NCBI GenBank assembly: GCA_028275245.1
Contig: JAPWVA010000029.1
Coordinates: 1 to 8,772 of the forward strand
Direction: 5' to 3'
From: Actinomycetota bacterium
Lineage (GTDB): Bacteria; Actinomycetota; Geothermincolia; Geothermincolales; RBG-13-55-18
Length of the DNA stretch: 8,772 nucleotides
Shown here: positions 4,568 through 8,772 of the stretch, in pieces
How positions within the stretch are numbered: the stretch's first letter is position 1
Layout of the letters: each line of letters starts with the position of its first letter
The notes under the pieces: generated by a model
The model's database searches: none
Told to the model about the DNA's origin: nothing
Seen by the model: only the letters and a program-made list of their open reading frames with translations
Program-made: the position numbers and the translations under genes

Positions 4568-6145
4568 CTACCGCCCCGGGTTCCCCTCGAACTCCTTACG
4601 GATCTCCTCCTGCAGGGCGTACTTGTGAACCTTCCCCAAGGGGGTGAGGGGGAGGGCATCCCGGAAGATCACTTGGTCGGGGACCTTGAAGTCCGCCAGG
4701 TATCTCCGGCAGAATTCCTTGATCTCATTTTCGGTGAGCTCCTCTCCCGGCTTGGGCACTATGTAGGCCCTGCCCTTCTCCCCCAGGACCGGGTCGGGAT
4801 AACCCACCACCGCGGCGAACATGACCTTGGGATGCCTGTAAAGGACGTCCTCCACCTCCGGCGGATAGACGTTTTCTCCTCCCCGGATGTACATCTCCTT
4901 TTTACGGGCCATGATGTGGAGGAAACCATCCTCATCGATGTAGCCCACGTCCCCCGTAAGGAAGTATCCCTCCTTATCGAAGGACTGGGCAGTGACCTCG
5001 GGCTGGCCGAAGTACCCCGACATGACCATCTCCCCTTTCACCGCGATCTCCCCCACCGTGCCCGGGGCCACCGTCTTTCCCTCCTCCCCCACTATCTTGA
5101 CCTCCACGCCCGGGATGGGAATGCCGACCGAGCCCTTGACCTTTTCCCAGGAGTGGGTAGGAAGGGTGGAGGTAATGGCGCCGCTGGTCTCGGTCATCCC
5201 GTAAGCCACCAGAGGGACTATGCCCATCTTCTCCCTGACCTGCTCCACCAGCTCGGGCGGGGTGGGAGCCCCGGATATGATGGCCGTTCTCACGGTGGAG
5301 AGGTCGTAATCGGTGAAATCGGGCTGCATGAAGAGGAGGATGTACTGGGCGGGGACCTGCCCCATCACGGTGATCCTCTCTTCCTGGATCGTTCTGAGCA
5401 CCTGGGATGGTATGAAGGAGTCCAGCATGACCAGGGTGGAGCCACAGGCCAGGGAGGAGAGGATGGCCATCACCGCCCCGCCCACGTGGTTATTGGGGAT
5501 GTCCATGAGCAGGCGGTCTTCCGGGTCCATGCCCACGAAGGAGATCATGGAGCGTACATAGCTCACCAGGTTGTGGTGGGTGAGCAGGGGGGCCTTGGGC
5601 TTCCCAGTGGTGCCGGAGGTGAAGAGCATGAGGGCCCCGTCCTCTTCCGATACCTCCTCTTTCCTCCGGGCGATTTCTCCTGCGAAGGCCTCACCCTCGC
5701 GGAGGAATATCTCGTAGGGCATGGAGCCGGAGGGGCCGTCGCCGCCGATGACCACCAACCGCTCCAGCTGGGGGAGATTCGGGCGCGCCTCCTCCAGCCG
5801 CTGAACGAAATCGTTGCCCATGAACCCGGTCTCCATCACCACCGCCCTAGCGCCGGAGTTACCTAGTACGTAGGCCACTTCCTGGGCGGAGAAGCGCCAG
5901 GAGACGGGTACGGCCACCGCTCCCGCCATGGCGGTCCCCAGGTATCCGAAGAGGAACTCGAGGTGGTTGGGGATGTAGAGGCCCACCCGGTCGCCCCTTT
6001 CTATGCCCAGGGCCAGTAGTCCCGCGGCGAACCTCTCCGCTTCCCGGCGGTAATCGGAGTAGGTGATGCGCCGGTCCCCGAATACCACCGCCTCGGCTTG
6101 GGGGCGTTCCAAAGCCCAAAGGTCGAGGTAGTCGAAGATGCGCAT
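4568..6145 (-). CDS. AMP-forming acyl-CoA ligase (class I adenylate-forming enzyme)
   Basis: The 525-residue enzyme should activate a carboxylic acid with ATP to an acyl-adenylate and transfer it to CoA in the cytoplasm. The full family layout is present: an N-terminal domain with the phosphate loop LFTSGTTGKPKAPLLTHHN (174-192), AYGMTETSG (314-322), the hinge-side TGDVGYIDEDGFLHIMARKKE (397-417), IRGGENVYPPEVE (420-432) and a C-terminal PLTPLGKV (499-506) with Lys505 as the expected adenylation lysine. The phosphate loop has Ala-Pro after PK where Gly-Val is usual. Length is typical for fatty-acid, aromatic or crotonobetaine-type ligases; the substrate cannot be told. The frame is open to 6412, but homology starts at ATG 6145, with GGGAGG and GGGGAG ribosome sites just before it, so the 89-residue upstream extension is rejected. 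It stands 343 bases from the kinase gene on the same strand and likely has its own promoter. Confidence 0.92.
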   Translation of the reverse strand: MRIFDYLDLWALERPQAEAVVFGDRRITYSDYRREAERFAAGLLALGIERGDRVGLYIPNHLEFLFGYLGTAMAGAVAVPVSWRFSAQEVAYVLGNSGARAVVMETGFMGNDFVQRLEEARPNLPQLERLVVIGGDGPSGSMPYEIFLREGEAFAGEIARRKEEVSEEDGALMLFTSGTTGKPKAPLLTHHNLVSYVRSMISFVGMDPEDRLLMDIPNNHVGGAVMAILSSLACGSTLVMLDSFIPSQVLRTIQEERITVMGQVPAQYILLFMQPDFTDYDLSTVRTAIISGAPTPPELVEQVREKMGIVPLVAYGMTETSGAITSTLPTHSWEKVKGSVGIPIPGVEVKIVGEEGKTVAPGTVGEIAVKGEMVMSGYFGQPEVTAQSFDKEGYFLTGDVGYIDEDGFLHIMARKKEMYIRGGENVYPPEVEDVLYRHPKVMFAAVVGYPDPVLGEKGRAYIVPKPGEELTENEIKEFCRRYLADFKVPDQVIFRDALPLTPLGKVHKYALQEEIRKEFEGNPGR

Positions 6146-6488
6146 GGTCCTCCCTCCCCTTTCTTTTCCCTGCCGGCACCGGAGCCGGAGGGATCGGCGG
6201 GCAGGGTTCCTGGAAAGGGCGATGGCTCCTCCCACTCCGGTGAAAGGTGGATGTGGGGTCGCCGCTTCCCTTGGGTTTCCCGCCGTGATTCCGCTCCGAA
6301 GCCCGACCGCCGGCGATGCCGGATCCGACTGCTTGATGGGGTTTATTTTAACGGTTTTGGCTTGGGAGGGGGATTCCATGGACGCTGGCAAAGGCGAGGG
6401 GTGGGAAGGCACAACATCAGAAGCGGTCTTCTGCCTTGGTTGACTTTCCCCCGCCGGTCATAGAGGGCCTGGTTCTTGAGAGGATCTC
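6146..6488. other. Intergenic region between kinase and ligase genes
   Basis: No gene is supported here. On the minus strand, toward the ligase, the only AT-rich patch is at about 6340-6360, with TAAAAT (complement of 6345-6350) as a weak -10 candidate and no matching -35. That would give a leader of about 190 bases. A small dyad, CCGGC, GAT, GCCGG, lies at 6310-6322, within that would-be leader. The hairpin at 6418-6433 lies nearer the kinase end. Confidence 0.45.
6418..6433 (-). terminator. Hairpin downstream of the sensor kinase gene
   Basis: CAGAAG (6418-6423) and CTTCTG (6428-6433) form a perfect 6-base stem with a four-base loop, 55 bases past the kinase stop. In the direction of transcription it is followed by a moderately T-rich ATGTTGTG, not a true T run. 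It is a weak terminator candidate. Confidence 0.3.
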
Positions 6489-8772
6489 TCAGGGCAGCAG
6501 GAACCGGAAAACCGTCCCCCCTCCTTCCCGGGGCTCGTTCCATATCCTACCTCCGTGGGCCTCGACGATCTCCCGGGCGATGTAAAGGCCCAGCCCCAGC
6601 CCGGGCTTGGAGTGGTGGAGCACCTGCTCCACCTGGTAGAAACGGTGGAAGACCAGCTCTCGCTTGTCCTCGGGGATCCCCGGGCCCCGGTCGAGCACGG
6701 AGACCTCCAAGCCTTCCGGGAGGTCCCTCGCGGCGACCTCAACGGGAGCGTTGCCATCCGAGTATTTCACCGCGTTGTCCATGAGGATGACCAGCACCTG
6801 CAGTATCTTCTCCTCGTCGAGCCGACGCAGGGAGAGGTCTCCCTGGATGGTCAAGAGGAATCTCCTGCTGGGGACTCGGTCGCCCATCTCCCTCACAGCC
6901 CTGGCCAGCAGCGAGCGGGGATCCACCCTCTTCCTCTGCAGGGTGAAGCGACCCCTCTCGATCCGGGTGAGGTCCAGCAGTTCCGATACCAGGGTCTCCA
7001 GGCGGTCGGCGCCCTGGTTTATTACCTTGAGCATCTCCCGGCGGGTGGCCTCGTCCATCCGGTCGTAATGGTTGAGCAGGGTGAGGGCATAGCCTTTCAT
7101 GAGGGTGATGGGGTGGCGGAGCTCGTGGGAGGCGATGTCCATGAACTCCTTTATCCCCTCCTCCCAGCCCAGCAGTTCCTCCTCCACTGCCAGAGCCTTG
7201 GCCAGTACCACCAGTGCCCGGAGCTCTCCTTCCTTCCAAGCGCTAGTTCCCCGGTCGAGGAGCAGGAGGCATCCCACCACCTTATCCCGGGAACTCACCG
7301 GTATGCCGGCGGCTCGGGAGTAGCCCTGCAGGAAGGGGTCCTCCCTCCACTCCCCGGAGGGGTCCACAAGGACCACGGGGTGCTCCGCCGTCTCTAGGCG
7401 GTGAAGCCACGGGATTTCCGCTTCCTCCTTGAGGAAGGAGAGCCCGCTATCGCCCTCGTCGGCAGAGAGCACCGCATAGCCCTCCTTCACCCTCCGCAGG
7501 TAAAGGGCCTTCTCTCCCCCCATCATTTCCCGGCATGCCCGCAGGATGGAATAAATATTGTCCATGAGGTCGGGCCCGAAGCCCAAGAGCAGGCTGTTGA
7601 TGCTCTCCAGCATGCGCTGGGTCCTCACCCTCTCGCTTATATCATGGGCCGTGACCAGGATTCCCCTCAGGTGAGGGTCATGCAGGAACCCATTCCCCTT
7701 TATTTCCAGGATCACCCAGCTACCATCGGGATGCCGGAACCGCAGGTCGGCGGTGGCGGGGCTTTCCGGGCTTTCCATGACGGCGCGGGCCAGGCGGCGG
7801 GCAGCGGGACGGTCATCGGGATGGATGAAATCGTAGACGTTGCGGCCTAGAAGGTCCTCTTCCCGATAACCCAGCACCCGCAGGGAGCTGGGGCTCGCGT
7901 AGAGGAATTCTCCCGCCTCCGAGAAGAGGGCGATGACATCTTGGGAGTTCTCCAGGATGGCCTTAAGCCTCCGCTCGCTCCTCGTCCTCTCCTGGAAAGC
8001 CCTGTCCAAGGCCTCGGCCAGGGTGGCCAGCTCGTCCTCCCTCTTTCCTAAAAGGACTCTAAAGGAGGTTTCGGAAAACCCCGTGCGAAGAGCCTCGGTC
8101 ATCCGCTCCATGGGCTTCATGAAGAGGGCGCTCACCAATACGTATGTCCCGAAGATCACCAGAAGGGACGAGCCCAGCAGGGTGCCAAAGAGGAGGAGCG
8201 ACGAGTACAAGGCGGATCGGAAGACGTCGCGGGATAGGGTCACCTCCAGGACCAGGGCACTTTCTCCCCTGGAGTCCAATATGCAGTACCCGTGGATGAG
8301 GCTCAGGCCCTCGGTCCTGAAGGCGGTACGCTTCCCCAGTAGGAGCTCCGCCACTTCACCCTCGGCCTCGGGGGCTATGAACCCGCTTTTCACCGGGAAT
8401 ATGTCTACCTTTGCACCGGTGGCCCTCTCCATCCAGGTGATGTTCTCCTCGTCGATATGCCGGGCCATGGCCAGCTTGCCTCGGGGAGGCCCTTCCTCCG
8501 TGCTGGGGAGCACTGGCATGACGGAGAGGAGGTAGGGCAGACCTTCCACAACGACCACCCCGGAGAACCCGGCCTTCCCGTCAGCGGACCCGTCCTGCAG
8601 GCCCGCGTTCGCCAGGAAGGAGAGGAATCCCTGTGCAGGCGGCCGTGGATCGCCGCTTTCCCGGTCCACCTCGATCGCTATGACAGGGCGGCCTTCGAGA
8701 TCTAACAGCAGGAAGAGGTCTATCCCCAGGTTGAGAAAGGTGGTGGGGACCAGGTTGCTCTCCTCGTAGGCC
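6489..8772 (-). CDS. Sensor histidine kinase, CHASE4-like/HAMP/PAS/GAF/HisKA/HATPase, N-terminus beyond window
   Basis: This is a membrane-bound sensor that should autophosphorylate a His and pass the phosphate to a response regulator. 760 residues are visible and the frame runs off the right edge, so the first membrane helix and start are missing; a GTG at 8667-8669 is internal. In order, by visible residue: an extracytoplasmic CHASE4-like sensor domain (1 to about 185; LFLLLDLEGRPV, GLPYLLSVMPVLPS), one membrane helix (about 188-218), HAMP (about 210-262), PAS (about 270-383; ILENSQDVIALFS, IHPDD, FRHPDGSW, AHDISER), GAF-like (about 388-529), HisKA with SHELRHPIT (His549, codon 7125-7127), and a catalytic domain with N-box MDNAVKYS, G1 DRGPGIPED, F-box VFHRFYQV and G2 GLGLGLY. 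All catalytic boxes are intact and it ends FRFLLP, a normal kinase end. There is no receiver domain and no regulator gene downstream; a partner may lie beyond the right edge. Confidence 0.93.
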   Translation of the reverse strand, partial: AYEESNLVPTTFLNLGIDLFLLLDLEGRPVIAIEVDRESGDPRPPAQGFLSFLANAGLQDGSADGKAGFSGVVVVEGLPYLLSVMPVLPSTEEGPPRGKLAMARHIDEENITWMERATGAKVDIFPVKSGFIAPEAEGEVAELLLGKRTAFRTEGLSLIHGYCILDSRGESALVLEVTLSRDVFRSALYSSLLLFGTLLGSSLLVIFGTYVLVSALFMKPMERMTEALRTGFSETSFRVLLGKREDELATLAEALDRAFQERTRSERRLKAILENSQDVIALFSEAGEFLYASPSSLRVLGYREEDLLGRNVYDFIHPDDRPAARRLARAVMESPESPATADLRFRHPDGSWVILEIKGNGFLHDPHLRGILVTAHDISERVRTQRMLESINSLLLGFGPDLMDNIYSILRACREMMGGEKALYLRRVKEGYAVLSADEGDSGLSFLKEEAEIPWLHRLETAEHPVVLVDPSGEWREDPFLQGYSRAAGIPVSSRDKVVGCLLLLDRGTSAWKEGELRALVVLAKALAVEEELLGWEEGIKEFMDIASHELRHPITLMKGYALTLLNHYDRMDEATRREMLKVINQGADRLETLVSELLDLTRIERGRFTLQRKRVDPRSLLARAVREMGDRVPSRRFLLTIQGDLSLRRLDEEKILQVLVILMDNAVKYSDGNAPVEVAARDLPEGLEVSVLDRGPGIPEDKRELVFHRFYQVEQVLHHSKPGLGLGLYIAREIVEAHGGRIWNEPREGGGTVFRFLLP

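Noticed and set aside
4625..5866. A 413-codon plus-strand open frame
   Set aside because: It lies wholly antisense to the acyl-CoA ligase, which has every family motif. The frame is rich in His, Gly and Asp, typical of a shadow of a GC-rich gene.
6146..6412. N-terminal extension of the acyl-CoA ligase by 89 codons
   Set aside because: The text is Pro/Ser/Arg-rich and unlike the family, while ATG 6145 has good ribosome sites and starts the homologous region.
6555..7850. Long plus-strand frames opposite the kinase gene
   Set aside because: They are antisense shadows of intact PAS, GAF, HisKA and HATPase domains and show no family motif of their own.
1..8772. CRISPR array, insertion sequence or complete RNA gene
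   Set aside because: No regularly spaced repeats beyond two-copy tandems, no transposase motif and no complete tRNA cloverleaf or rRNA segment were seen in reading the window.

Overview
The window is GC-rich bacterial DNA with purine-rich Shine-Dalgarno sites, frequent AGG/CGG/GGG codons and large gene-poor gaps. The gene content (NifX/ferredoxin/NifU-type Fe-S genes, a DUF89 phosphatase, an AMP-forming acyl-CoA ligase, a CHASE4-type sensor kinase) fits an anaerobic or facultative GC-rich lineage. An uncultivated actinobacterial lineage of the Geothermincolia/OPB41 type is my guess, but nothing in the window proves the taxon.

Layout. Positions 1-648 hold no gene I can support. Positions 649-1623 (+) hold a decayed three-gene block: a NifX-like cofactor-binding protein with its middle missing, a 2[4Fe-4S] ferredoxin broken by one missing T, and a NifU-like Fe-S scaffold with a stop at codon 3, frame changes and a lost C-terminal half. 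A leader with an extended -10 box precedes an intact SlyD-type peptidyl-prolyl isomerase (1975-2421, +). Positions 2422-3355 are mostly non-coding, with one possible small basic protein (2608-2763, +), two hairpins and short duplicated repeats. A DUF89 metal-dependent phosphatase follows (3356-4282, +).

The second half reads on the minus strand and converges on the DUF89 gene. It contains an AMP-forming acyl-CoA ligase (4568-6145), a 343-base gap, and a large sensor histidine kinase (6489 to the right edge, N-terminus cut off). The convergent gap 4283-4567 carries two palindromic or hairpin elements.

The intact genes do not form an obvious single pathway. SlyD (folding and metal handling), DUF89 (metabolite repair), the ligase (carboxylate activation) and the kinase (signalling) look like independently transcribed housekeeping or accessory genes. 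The real coherence is in the dead block: NifX-like protein, ferredoxin and NifU-like scaffold are a recurrent Fe-S cofactor set in anaerobes, and here all three carry lesions. I found no undescribed defence, mobile or biosynthetic system, and no CRISPR array, transposase or complete RNA gene.
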